The position numbers were made by a program, and so were the translations under genes. Below, piece by piece: positions 16,005 to 23,039 of a DNA stretch of 35,287 nt. The DNA is taken from positions 1-35,287 of the forward strand of contig JACOUQ010000002.1 in NCBI GenBank assembly GCA_016177775.1. The letters are read 5' to 3'. The stretch is from Geobacter sp. Its GTDB lineage: Bacteria; Desulfobacterota; Desulfuromonadia; Geobacterales; Geobacteraceae. Under the pieces are notes generated by a model. That model saw nothing but the letters and a program-made list of their open reading frames with translations. It searched no databases and was not told the origin of the DNA. How positions within the stretch are numbered: the stretch's first letter is position 1; every line of letters starts with the position of its first letter.

Positions 16005-17252
16005 GTGGCAATAACCGGCATCAAGGGTTTCAACGACATCCTCCCCGGCGAGGTTGAGAAGTGGCAGCACATTGAGGCTACTGCCCGCCGGGTTTTCGAG
16101 CTATATGGCTTTTCCGAGATCCGCATTCCGATCCTCGAAAAGACCGAGCTCTTTGCCCGTTCCATCGGCGACACCACTGACATCGTCGAGAAGGAGATGT
16201 ACTCCTTCGTGGATAAAGGGGAGAAGGCGGTCACCATGCGGCCGGAGGGGACCGCCAGCGTGATGCGCGCCTTCATCGAGCACAAGCTCTACGCCCAGGA
16301 CCCGGTGGCCAAGCTCTATTATATGGGGCCGATGTTCCGCTACGAGCGACCCCAGAAAGGGCGCTACCGCCAGTTCCATCAGATCGGCGCCGAAGTTACC
16401 GGCGTGACCGATCCCAAGGTGGATGCCCAGGTCCTCACCATGCTCTGCCACTTCTTTGCGGATCTCGGCTTGACCGAACCGACGCTCCAGATCAACTCCC
16501 TCGGCTGCCCGGAGTGCCGCCCGGTCTACCGTCAGGCGCTCAAGGATTTTCTGCGGGGCAAGCTCGATCAGCTCTGCGACGACTGCAAGCGCCGGGTCGA
16601 TACCAATCCCCTCCGCGCCCTGGACTGTAAATCCGCCCACTGCAAGGAGGCGACCGAAGGGGCACCGTCGGTTCTGGACCATCTCTGCGCCGGCTGCAAT
16701 GACCACTTTGCCGCCACCCGCCGTTATCTGGAGCTGGTGGGGACCAAATACGACATAAACCCCCGCATGGTCAGGGGACTCGACTACTACACACGCACGA
16801 CATTTGAACTGGTGACCGGGCTTCTGGGCGCCCAGAGTGCTGTGGCTGCCGGCGGTCGTTACGACGGCCTGATCGCGGACCTCGGTGGGCCGAAGCTCCC
16901 CGGCATCGGCTTTGCCATGGGTGTGGAGCGGGTGGCGCTTCTCCTTGCCGCCGAGGAATTCCGCAAGCGCCCCGATCTCTTTATCGCGGCCCTGGGGGAA
17001 GAGGCGCAGCAGCAAGCATTCTCGCTCATGACCGGCTTGCAGAGGCTGGGCGTATCCGTGGAGATCGACTACGAAGGGAAGAGCCTCAAGAGCCAGATGC
17101 GCCGCTCCGACAAGTTCAATTCCCGCTTTACCCTCATCATCGGTGAAGACGAGATCGCTCGCAAGACGGCAGGACTCAAGGATATGGACGCCGGGGTGCA
17201 GGGGGATGTGGCGCTGGATGTGGAGGCGATTGCGGCGAAGATTGGGAAGTAA
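16005..17252 (+). CDS. hisS: Histidyl-tRNA synthetase
   Basis: A class II synthetase that charges tRNA-His with histidine in the cytoplasm. Class II motif 2 is visible as FRYERPQKGRYRQFHQIG, and the histidine-binding signatures as GLDYYTRTTFE and AAGGRYDGLI. The C-terminal anticodon-binding domain begins near residue 325. The 415-residue length is typical. It starts with GTG at 16005, supported by AAGGAGC 6-7 bp upstream. Confidence 0.98.
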   Translation: MAITGIKGFNDILPGEVEKWQHIEATARRVFELYGFSEIRIPILEKTELFARSIGDTTDIVEKEMYSFVDKGEKAVTMRPEGTASVMRAFIEHKLYAQDPVAKLYYMGPMFRYERPQKGRYRQFHQIGAEVTGVTDPKVDAQVLTMLCHFFADLGLTEPTLQINSLGCPECRPVYRQALKDFLRGKLDQLCDDCKRRVDTNPLRALDCKSAHCKEATEGAPSVLDHLCAGCNDHFAATRRYLELVGTKYDINPRMVRGLDYYTRTTFELVTGLLGAQSAVAAGGRYDGLIADLGGPKLPGIGFAMGVERVALLLAAEEFRKRPDLFIAALGEEAQQQAFSLMTGLQRLGVSVEIDYEGKSLKSQMRRSDKFNSRFTLIIGEDEIARKTAGLKDMDAGVQGDVALDVEAIAAKIGK

Positions 17253-17271
17253 GTAAATATCTAAAGGCATT

Positions 17272-17478
17272 AACGCAGAGACGCAGAGGTTCGGAAGCGC
17301 AGAGAAAGAGCCGGAAAGCCTTAACGCAAAGACGCAAGGGCGCAAAGCCGCAAAGAACATCGTTGTGCCAATCAAATCCTTTCTTCGCGTCTTCGCGTCT
17401 TTGCGTTAAAAAGGCGCCTCTAAGTCTTTCGTATTCAGTTTTTTACTCCGTGTCTCCGAACCTCTGCGTCTCTGTGTT
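17272..17478. repeat. Large nested inverted element of the GCAAAGACGC family
   Basis: The outer arms 17272-17295 and 17455-17478 are 24 bp and match with one mismatch. Inner arms (about 17322-17355 and 17381-17409), built of repeated CGCAAAG / CTTTGCG words, also pair. The element fills most of the gap between hisS and the next gene and could form a long cruciform or RNA hairpin. Related sequences occur at 164-201 and 29318-29448. Confidence 0.85.
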
Positions 17479-17522
17479 GAGGATTTACGCGTTCATTGCT
17501 TTCCAAAAGGAGCTGGATTTTT

Positions 17523-18020
17523 ATGCCTACTGTCATGAAATTTTTTGTTATTTTCACCTTCCTCCTCCTGTTTGCTCCCCATGTCGAAGCCCGCACCATC
17601 CGGGTCTACACCGGCACCCTCAACATCAACACCGCATCCGCCGCCGACCTGACCCGGTTGCCTGGGGTAGGCGAGGTGATTGCCTTCCGAATCGTGAAGG
17701 ACCGCGAGCAGCGCGGCAAGTTCCGGGACATTCGCAGGCTCGAAAGAATCAAGGGGATATCACCCCGGATCTATTTTGGTTTGCAATCGTACGTTGCGAC
17801 CGACGGGCCGAACAACCTCAACGTTTACCTCGACCTGAACACCGTCACCAAGCCGCTTCTCCTGGGGCTTCCAGGCATGTCTGAAGGCGAGGCGCGCTCC
17901 ATCCTCAACTACCGAAAGGGGAGGGGACGTCTTGCTACCGTCGAGGAACTCCGCAAAGTGCCGGGAATCGACGACAAGCGCTATGCCGAACTGCGTGAAT
18001 GGTTGACAGTGGCCCGCTGA
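17523..18020 (+). CDS. ComEA-like helix-hairpin-helix protein with two HhH units
   Basis: A 165-residue exported protein with a signal peptide (MPTVMKFFVIFTFLLLFAPHVEA). The first HhH region (LNINTASAADLTRLPGVGEVIA...) matches the ComEA DNA-binding motif. The second (LLGLPGMSEGEARSILNYRKG... then LRKVPGIDDKRY) is a more diverged copy. ComEA proteins bind double-stranded DNA in the periplasm for uptake through ComEC, which is encoded 3 kb upstream. Two tandem HhH units are more than the usual single ComEA repeat. AAGGAG lies 10 bp before the ATG. Classic ComEA has an N-terminal membrane anchor; this one may be cleaved and free. Confidence 0.85.
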   Translation: MPTVMKFFVIFTFLLLFAPHVEARTIRVYTGTLNINTASAADLTRLPGVGEVIAFRIVKDREQRGKFRDIRRLERIKGISPRIYFGLQSYVATDGPNNLNVYLDLNTVTKPLLLGLPGMSEGEARSILNYRKGRGRLATVEELRKVPGIDDKRYAELREWLTVAR

Positions 18021-18048
18021 TAGCGGTTTTACAGCTTAGATATTCCCC

Positions 18049-18078
18049 TTGCCATTCTCCCTGGCACTCTGGTATCAT
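18049..18078 (+). promoter_or_regulatory. Promoter candidate for smpB, possibly giving a leaderless mRNA
   Basis: TTGCCA (18049-18054) and TATCAT (18073-18078) are 18 bp apart. The ATG of smpB begins 7 bp after the -10 box, where transcription itself would start, and no Shine-Dalgarno sequence is present. Confidence 0.45.
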
Positions 18079-18084
18079 TAAGAA

Positions 18085-18549
18085 ATGGGAGAAAAGCTGA
18101 TCTGCAACAACAAGAAGGCCTTCCACGACTACTTCATCGAGGAGAAGTTCGAGGCGGGCATGGTCCTGAAGGGGACCGAGGTGAAGTCGCTGCGCGCCGG
18201 CAAGGCGAATCTCAACGATTCGTTCGCTCTGGTGAAGAACGGCGAGGCGTTCCTCCACAACCTCCACATCTCCCCATACGATTTCGGCAACCGTGAAAAC
18301 CAAGATCCGGACCGGATGCGCAAGCTGCTTCTCCACAAGAATGAGATCGGCAAGCTGTTTTCCAAGATCCGGGAGCAGGGATACACGGTTGTTCCGCTCA
18401 GACTGTACTTCAAAAAAGGCATGGTCAAGGTGGAGATAGGGCTGGCAAAGGGCAAGAAGCTCTACGACAAGCGCGAGGACATGAAGCAGAAGGACATGAA
18501 GCGCGACGTGGCAGCGGCACTCAAGGAGAGAAATAAAAGCAGGGACTAG
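18085..18549 (+). CDS. smpB: SsrA-binding protein SmpB
   Basis: Binds tmRNA and brings it to stalled ribosomes for trans-translation. The 154-residue protein shows the family N-terminus ([20 protein letters not shown] then [12 protein letters not shown]), the central beta-barrel ([12 protein letters not shown]) and the basic C-terminal tail ([19 protein letters not shown]) that enters the mRNA channel. Its RNA partner ssrA follows 71 bp downstream on the same strand. Confidence 0.98.
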   Translation: MGEKLICNNKKAFHDYFIEEKFEAGMVLKGTEVKSLRAGKANLNDSFALVKNGEAFLHNLHISPYDFGNRENQDPDRMRKLLLHKNEIGKLFSKIREQGYTVVPLRLYFKKGMVKVEIGLAKGKKLYDKREDMKQKDMKRDVAAALKERNKSRD

Positions 18550-18612
18550 GGACTGGGGACTAGGGATTGGTGAAAAGCTATTACCATTCCCCTGTCCCTG
18601 ATCCCCAGTCCC
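18549..18612. repeat. Inverted repeat directly before ssrA
   Basis: Perfect 11-bp arms GGGACTGGGGA (18549-18559) and TCCCCAGTCCC (18602-18612) have a partly paired interior (AGGGATTGGT against ACCATTCCCCT). A further GGGACTAGG copy precedes it at 18542. The hairpin ends 8 bp before the mature tmRNA 5' end, where a promoter or RNase P leader would normally sit. Confidence 0.75.
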
Positions 18613-18620
18613 CGAATTTG

Positions 18621-18973
18621 GGGGGTGTAAAGGTTTCGACGGGGATAATAAGCAAAGGTTGCATGCCGAGGTCCGGGTGGCTCGTTAAACAATCCGGGAC
18701 GCTTTAAGCGCCGACAATTATAACTACGCCTTAGCAGCTTAATAACCTGCTAACGATTCTCCGACCTTCTCCCACGGGGGAGGAAGAATCGTCATTTCAG
18801 TGGGATAGCCGAGGGGAGGGCCTGTGGCCCCGAAGCGAAATTCAAGCAGGATCGCTTCCCGAATATCCCGGCCAGTGGAGCTTCGGGCGGCTAAATCAAA
18901 TACTGGTATAAGCATGTAGACGCCTTTTGTGTACGATCTTCGGACGCGGGTTCGATTCCCGCCACCTCCACCA
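18621..18973 (+). ncRNA. ssrA: Transfer-messenger RNA (tmRNA, ssrA)
   Basis: Rescues stalled ribosomes by adding a degradation tag. The acceptor stem pairs GGGGGTG (18621-18627) with CACCTCC (18963-18969), followed by A and an encoded CCA (18971-18973). The T arm (GGTTCGATTCC) is clear near 18950-18960. The tag frame starts at GCC 18710 and reads ADNYNYALAA, ending at TAA 18740-18742. The total is 353 nt. Placement after smpB supports the call. Confidence 0.97.
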
Positions 18974-18982
18974 ACCTTCGCC

Positions 18983-19034
18983 AAGGCTTCGGTTGGCAGG
19001 CCATTAGGCGTGTCAGCCGAAGCCTTGTGTTTTT
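18983..19034 (+). terminator. Rho-independent terminator of ssrA
   Basis: AAGGCTTCGG (18983-18992) pairs with CCGAAGCCTT (19017-19026) and a T run follows at 19030-19034. An outer AACCTTCGC / GCGAAGGTT pair (about 18974-18982 and 19035-19043) extends the structure. Confidence 0.85.
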
Positions 19035-19101
19035 GCGAAGGTTGCCTCCGGAGCCGCCGGAGTTTGACCCTCCAAGTCTATCCAGGTCTCTTTGAATAAT
19101 C

Positions 19102-19143
19102 TTGACCGATGTGTCTTCCCAATGTACGATATACTTGTATATC
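19102..19143 (+). promoter_or_regulatory. Promoter and palindromic operator of the toxin-antitoxin pair
   Basis: TTGACC (19102-19107) and TACGAT (19125-19130) are 17 bp apart. A perfect palindrome GATATAC-TT-GTATATC (19128-19143) overlaps the -10 box. This is the expected place for antitoxin or antitoxin-toxin complex binding and autorepression. Confidence 0.6.
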
Positions 19144-19161
19144 ATTGAAGGGGGTTTCACA

Positions 19162-19374
19162 ATGCTTGCTGTTAGACTGCCACAGGAAATCGAGGCCAGA
19201 CTCGATTTCCTGGCGAAAAAAACCGGCCGGACCAAGACTTTTTACGTGCGGGAGGCGGTTCTGGAGCATCTTGAAGAGCTGGAAGACTACTATCTTGCTG
19301 CTTCAAGGTCTGAAAAGAACTTGCCGGGGATTCCGTTAGAAGAAGTGGAGCGTCGCCTTGACTTGGCAGATTGA
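19162..19374 (+). CDS. RelB/CopG-like ribbon-helix-helix antitoxin
   Basis: A 70-residue protein whose N-terminus ([42 protein letters not shown]) is a ribbon-helix-helix DNA-binding domain. The C-terminal tail would neutralise the toxin. GAAGGGGG lies about 7 bp before the ATG; the longer frame from 19102 would begin inside the promoter. Its end overlaps the toxin start by 17 bp. It probably represses its own promoter through the palindrome at 19128-19143. Confidence 0.9.
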   Translation: MLAVRLPQEIEARLDFLAKKTGRTKTFYVREAVLEHLEELEDYYLAASRSEKNLPGIPLEEVERRLDLAD

Positions 19375-19630
19375 GTTCGATCCGGCTGCTTTTGAAGAGC
19401 TGTCGCAAATGGATCGTGGGGTGCAGAGGCGAATCCTTAAGGTTTTACGCGAAAGGGTAGCGCCCCTTGAGGACCCGAGGTCGCTCGGCGAGGCCCTGCA
19501 CGGCAAGGAACTGGGGAGATTCTGGAAGTACAGGATCGGCGACTACCGTGTGATCTGTGACATTCAGGACAAGGTTATCAAGATTCTCGTACTCAGGATT
19601 GGTCATCGGAGGGAAGTGTATCGGCGGTGA
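19358..19630 (+). CDS. RelE/ParE-superfamily toxin
   Basis: A 90-residue protein starting with TTG. It has the RelE-fold sequence pattern: a short first strand ([17 protein letters not shown]), the helical middle with LRER and a Gly-Lys-rich loop ([26 protein letters not shown]), and the C-terminal [13 protein letters not shown]. The Arg/His/Tyr residues near the end (R61, R81, H84 and Y88 by count) are where RelE-type mRNA interferases keep catalytic residues. The assignment to RelE rather than ParE is likely but not proven. Confidence 0.9.
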   Translation: MTWQIEFDPAAFEELSQMDRGVQRRILKVLRERVAPLEDPRSLGEALHGKELGRFWKYRIGDYRVICDIQDKVIKILVLRIGHRREVYRR

Positions 19631-19809
19631 TCCTCGTGATGTTGAACAAATTGGAGGCCACTCTACCCGTCTTGCTGGAAAATGACTTTGACGAGTCGGA
19701 ACTACCGTTCAAAGTAGATCTGGTGGACTGGGCGTCCACGAGTGAATCGTTTCGGAAGGTCATCAGCAAGACGGCGGTGGTGCTGCTTCCCCTCGATGAA
19801 GAAGTTTGA
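19627..19809 (+). pseudogene. C-terminal remnant of an MNT-type nucleotidyltransferase
   Basis: The 60-codon frame overlaps the toxin stop. It reads LPFKVDLVDWASTSESFRKVISKTAVVL, which I recognise as the C-terminal end of small nucleotidyltransferases paired with HEPT proteins. The catalytic GSRARG-type motif and metal-binding Asp pair of the N-terminal half are missing. It has no ribosome site suited to its GTG. It is best read as a stump of a second toxin-antitoxin locus. Confidence 0.6.
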
Positions 19810-19832
19810 CGCGGCAGCGGCTTTTTGTCATT

Positions 19833-20192
19833 TCACAGATACCTCTCCACCAGTTCCTCGATCAGATCTCCGATTGTCGTACGCCGGTGCGCCGCCTCGA
19901 TCTTCAGCTTCAGGTGCAGGTCCTGGCGGATGTTGGCGGTGAGGCGCACGTCACCTTCCGGGACCAGGCCTGAGACCGGTTTTATCATAACCCTGCTGCC
20001 TGCCGGCGCCTTCGGCACTTCCTTCCTCACGAGCTTCGCTTCAGCGGGCTTCTTTGTCGTTCTCGCCTGTTCCCGCTTTTTCTTCGGTGCGATTTCCGCC
20101 TCGACCTTTTCCGCTCTCTTCTGCTTCTTTTCCATTTCGCGTGCTGGTATCTCGAAAAGGGAAATTTGGGCCTTCGTGTCATCCTTTATCAT
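19833..20192 (-). CDS. Ribbon-helix-helix protein with a Lys-rich N-terminal arm
   Basis: A 119-residue protein. Residues 1-80 are Lys/Glu/Ala-rich and probably disordered (EKKQKRAEKVEAEIAPKKK). The C-terminal part (VRLTANIRQDLHLKLKIEAAHRRTTIGDLIEELVERYL) has the pattern of an RHH DNA-binding domain as found in ParG-like and antitoxin proteins. GAGGAG lies 11 bp before the ATG. No ParA or toxin partner is adjacent. Role uncertain. Confidence 0.75.
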   Translation of the reverse strand: MIKDDTKAQISLFEIPAREMEKKQKRAEKVEAEIAPKKKREQARTTKKPAEAKLVRKEVPKAPAGSRVMIKPVSGLVPEGDVRLTANIRQDLHLKLKIEAAHRRTTIGDLIEELVERYL

Positions 20193-20286
20193 TTACGCAT
20201 AATCTCCTCAAATAAATTGAGTTTGTCTGTGGCCTAAATATAACCACAAATACTTACCTATGCAAATATGTTTGTGTGGCGGTTTG

Positions 20287-20340
20287 CTCCCCTCCTATTT
20301 TAGGAGGACCCAAAGGGCCTAAAGGGTTGGGGGTGGTAAG
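20287..20340. repeat. Partial copy of the GGGGGTGGTAAG palindromic repeat
   Basis: Contains CTCCT-ATTTT-AGGAG and ends GGGTTGGGGGTGGTAAG, the same ending as the fuller element at 28294-28370. The gap 20193-20430 otherwise holds a possible -10 (GATAAT, 20417-20422) just 8 bp before gluQ, with no Shine-Dalgarno site. Confidence 0.6.
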
Positions 20341-20430
20341 CTTTGCTCTGCGTGCTCTAGCGAACGGAGTGAGCGGGCGAGAGACAAGAATTCAATAGTC
20401 CTTACCTCGGAATTGTGATAATTATTTCCC

Positions 20431-21354
20431 ATGTTCATCGATAAACAACAGGTAACAGGCCGTTTCGCGCCGTCTCCCACGGGTCCCCTCCACGTGGGTT
20501 CCCTCGTGGCGGCGGTCGGGAGCTATGTAATGGCCAGGCAGGCAGGCGGGCTCTGGCTCATGCGGATGGAGGACCTGGATGAGCCGCGCGTGGTGCCGGG
20601 GATGGCCGACGACATGCTGCGGACGCTGGAAGCGTTAGGTTTCCAGTGGGACGGGGAGGTGATGAGGCAGAGCCGCCGGAAGGATGCCTATCAGGAAGCG
20701 CTTGACGAGCTTATGAAACGCGGGCTTGTTTACGCCTGCGGCTGCTCCCGTGCTGAAATCGCCCGGATTGCGTCCGCGCCCCACGAGAACGGGGAACTTC
20801 TCTATCCCGGCATCTGCCGCGAGGGATTGCCGGAAGGGAAAGAGGAACGGGCGTACCGGGTGACTGTGTACGACGAGCTGATTGCCTTCAATGATCTGGT
20901 AATGGGGCATTACAGCGAGATTTTGACTGCATCCAGCGGCGACTTCGTGGTCAAGCGGGCGGACGGCCCGTTTGCCTACCAGCTGGCGGTGGTGGTGGAC
21001 GATCACTTCCAGGGGGTGAACCAGGTGGTGCGGGGGGCGGATCTGTTCACCTCCACTCCTCGCCAGATATATCTCCAGACCCTTCTCGGCTACGAAACCC
21101 CTGTTTACGCTCATCTGCCGCTGGTCACCGGGCCGGGCGGCGCGAAGCTGTCCAAGCGGGACAATGCCCTGTCCCTGGCGGAGGGGCGTGACCTGGCGAC
21201 GGAAGGGGGAGGGCTTCTGGTTCGGGCGCTCCGTTTCCTCGGGCAAAATGTGCCGGATGAGTTGGAGAAGGCCGGCTGCCGGGAGGTGCTGGAATGGGGG
21301 GTGGCCAATTTCGACATGTGCAGGGTGCCGAGGGTGGGCGGGGAATTCGGATAG
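20431..21354 (+). CDS. gluQ: Glutamyl-Q tRNA(Asp) synthetase
   Basis: A truncated glutamyl-tRNA synthetase paralogue that attaches glutamate to queuosine in the anticodon of tRNA-Asp. The HIGH-like motif (PTGPLHVGS) and KMSKS-like motif (KLSKRD) are present. The zinc-site cysteines are C102 and C104 region (YACGCS) with YPGIC further on. There is no anticodon-binding domain, and 307 residues fits this family. The start region has no clear ribosome site. Confidence 0.93.
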   Translation: MFIDKQQVTGRFAPSPTGPLHVGSLVAAVGSYVMARQAGGLWLMRMEDLDEPRVVPGMADDMLRTLEALGFQWDGEVMRQSRRKDAYQEALDELMKRGLVYACGCSRAEIARIASAPHENGELLYPGICREGLPEGKEERAYRVTVYDELIAFNDLVMGHYSEILTASSGDFVVKRADGPFAYQLAVVVDDHFQGVNQVVRGADLFTSTPRQIYLQTLLGYETPVYAHLPLVTGPGGAKLSKRDNALSLAEGRDLATEGGGLLVRALRFLGQNVPDELEKAGCREVLEWGVANFDMCRVPRVGGEFG

Positions 21355-21362
21355 GTTTTACC

Positions 21363-21415
21363 GTAGGGGCGGCCCCATGTGGCCGCCCTAGGCAGGCACA
21401 CAGGCCTGCCCCTAC
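21363..21415. repeat. GTAGGGGC...GCCCCTAC palindromic element, GGCCCCATGTGGCC type
   Basis: Begins GTAGGGGCGGCCCCATGTGG and ends GCCTGCCCCTAC. It is made of two side-by-side hairpins closed by the outer GTAGGGGC/GCCCCTAC pair. It is nearly identical to 24418-24476. It lies just after gluQ. Confidence 0.85.
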
Positions 21416-21591
21416 AATGGGTTCAGAATTAGGGGATGTCAAAAGCATCCCCTTTTTGCTGCCACAATCCTTGTATTTACGGCCATCCGGACTAGAATTT
21501 ATTGTGGATTATTACGCACGCTGATGTGGAATATTCTTCAATCTCACTTTGATGAAATTCCCGGATCACGATAAAACAGGCAGTTACGGGC

Positions 21592-21606
21592 TGGCACGAA
21601 GTGTGA
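21592..21606 (+). promoter_or_regulatory. Weak sigma-54 promoter candidate for the efflux genes
   Basis: A full -24 element (CTGGCACG) is followed at the right distance by GTGA, which is two bases off the TTGC -12 element. It sits about 33 bp before the start of the outer-membrane channel gene. Weak on its own. Confidence 0.3.
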
Positions 21607-21638
21607 ACATATATCACAAAAATCAGAGTGGAGCTGGC

Positions 21639-22916
21639 ATGCGTCAAACCATTTTCTACGTGATCATCGCGATGATCGCCGTTCTTACCATCCCCCCAAG
21701 CGCGTTGTCTGCCGAGCAGCCGCCAACCGAGTCGATCCCGTCGCTCATCGTCAGGGCCATCGCCGACAACCCGGAGATCAAGGCTTCCGAGGCTCGCTGG
21801 AAGATGTTCACCGGCAAGATCAGGCAGGCATCCTCCTTCGAGGACCCGATGCTGATGCTCAAGTACCAGAACGGCCTGATCCGCGCCCCCTTCGATTCCC
21901 AGCGGGACACCATGACCGCCAAGGTCATCGGCCTCAGCCAACAGATACCTTTCTGGGGGAAACGGGGGCTGAAGGAGGAGATGGCCGAGCGGGAGGCGGA
22001 ATCACAAAAATGGGCCATCGAGGAGCGGAAGCTGGAACTGCGCCGGATGGTGATCGAAACCGGTTACCAGATTTACTTCGTCGACAAATCCCTGGAGGTT
22101 GTGGACAAGAACATCGCCATTCTCGACGACTTCATCACCCTGGCCCAGACCAAGTATTCGGTGGGGCAGGGGGCGCAGCAGGATGTGTTCAAGGCCCAGG
22201 TGGAGCGTTCCAGGATGCTGGAGATGCGTATCTCTTTTGAACAGCAGCGCGTTTCCCTCCAGGCCGCCCTCAACGCCTTGCTGAACCGGCCCGCCGAGAC
22301 GCCGGTGGGGCGCTTCGCCGATTTTGAGACCACCCCTGTCGGTCAGAGTTCTACAGATCTCCTCGCAATCGCCGAGGAGAATCGTCCCCAGTTCAAGGCC
22401 CTCCGGGCGCTGATCGCCAAGGGAGAAGCGGGGCACAGGCTGGCGAAGAAGGAATACTATCCCGATTTCAACGTTTCGTTCGAGTACATGCAGCGCGACC
22501 CTGCCATGGGAGAGCCGGGGTATGACATGTACTCGGCCGGGGTGACCTTCAACCTCCCGGTGCAGCTTGCCCGCCGTCAGGCCATGCTGGCGGAGTCGTC
22601 ATCCGAGGTCCGCATGGGGAACGAGGAGCTGAACATGCTGAAAAACAGCATCCGCTCCGGGATCGGAGACTCCATGGCGCAACTGGATCGTCGTCGCCGC
22701 CTGATCGAGCTCTACCGCACCGGCATCATCCCCCAGGCGGCCCAGTCCCTGGAATCGGCCACCATCGGCTACCGGGTGAACAAGGTCGACTTCCTGACCC
22801 TGCTGGACAACCAGGTGGTTCTTTTCAACTACGAGCGGGAGTATTACGAATCCATGGCTGAGTATCAGATGAAGAGGGCGCAGTTGGAGGCGATTGTGGG
22901 GAAGGAACTGCCGTAA
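21639..22916 (+). CDS. TolC-family outer-membrane efflux channel
   Basis: The outer-membrane component of the tripartite metal exporter encoded with CusB and CusA. The 425-residue protein has a signal peptide (MRQTIFYVIIAMIAVLTIPPSALS) without a lipobox Cys. It is therefore not lipid-anchored as E. coli CusC is. Two OEP repeats of long helices follow (for example EIKASEARWKMFTG... and QAAQSLESATIGYRVNKVDFLTLLD). A short GGAG lies upstream of the ATG; the longer frame from 21549 lacks a signal sequence at its start. The next gene is separated by a palindromic element. Confidence 0.9.
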   Translation: MRQTIFYVIIAMIAVLTIPPSALSAEQPPTESIPSLIVRAIADNPEIKASEARWKMFTGKIRQASSFEDPMLMLKYQNGLIRAPFDSQRDTMTAKVIGLSQQIPFWGKRGLKEEMAEREAESQKWAIEERKLELRRMVIETGYQIYFVDKSLEVVDKNIAILDDFITLAQTKYSVGQGAQQDVFKAQVERSRMLEMRISFEQQRVSLQAALNALLNRPAETPVGRFADFETTPVGQSSTDLLAIAEENRPQFKALRALIAKGEAGHRLAKKEYYPDFNVSFEYMQRDPAMGEPGYDMYSAGVTFNLPVQLARRQAMLAESSSEVRMGNEELNMLKNSIRSGIGDSMAQLDRRRRLIELYRTGIIPQAAQSLESATIGYRVNKVDFLTLLDNQVVLFNYEREYYESMAEYQMKRAQLEAIVGKELP

Positions 22917-22938
22917 ACCGTGAATGGTGAATGGTCGT

Positions 22939-23015
22939 GTAGGGGCGACGCATGCGTCGCCCGATTGGTGGTCGATTGAACGTTGAAAGAAGGGCGAGGC
23001 ATGCCTCGCCCCTAC
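22939..23015. repeat. GTAGGGGC palindromic element (GACGCATGCGTC then GAGGCATGCCTC)
   Basis: Two perfect hairpins, GGGCGACGCATGCGTCGCCC and GGGCGAGGCATGCCTCGCCC, are joined by a spacer of about 29 bp and bounded by GTAGGGG/CCCCTAC. The element at 27675-27745 has the same hairpins in reverse order, so it is an inverted copy. Together they flank cusB-cusA. Confidence 0.9.
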
Positions 23016-23039
23016 AATAGAATAAACCGAGGCAATCCG

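Noticed and set aside
16101..17375. 424-codon minus-strand ORF opposite hisS
   Set aside because: Antisense shadow of a certain gene, with low-complexity sequence at its start derived from the repeat element.
18940..18973. Separate tRNA gene suggested by the T arm and CCA end
   Set aside because: These belong to the tRNA-like domain of tmRNA; no separate acceptor and anticodon arms are present.
18739..18984. 81-codon minus-strand ORF (MAKVGGGGGNRTRVRRS...)
   Set aside because: It is the reverse strand of the tmRNA 3' end, a well-known false protein.
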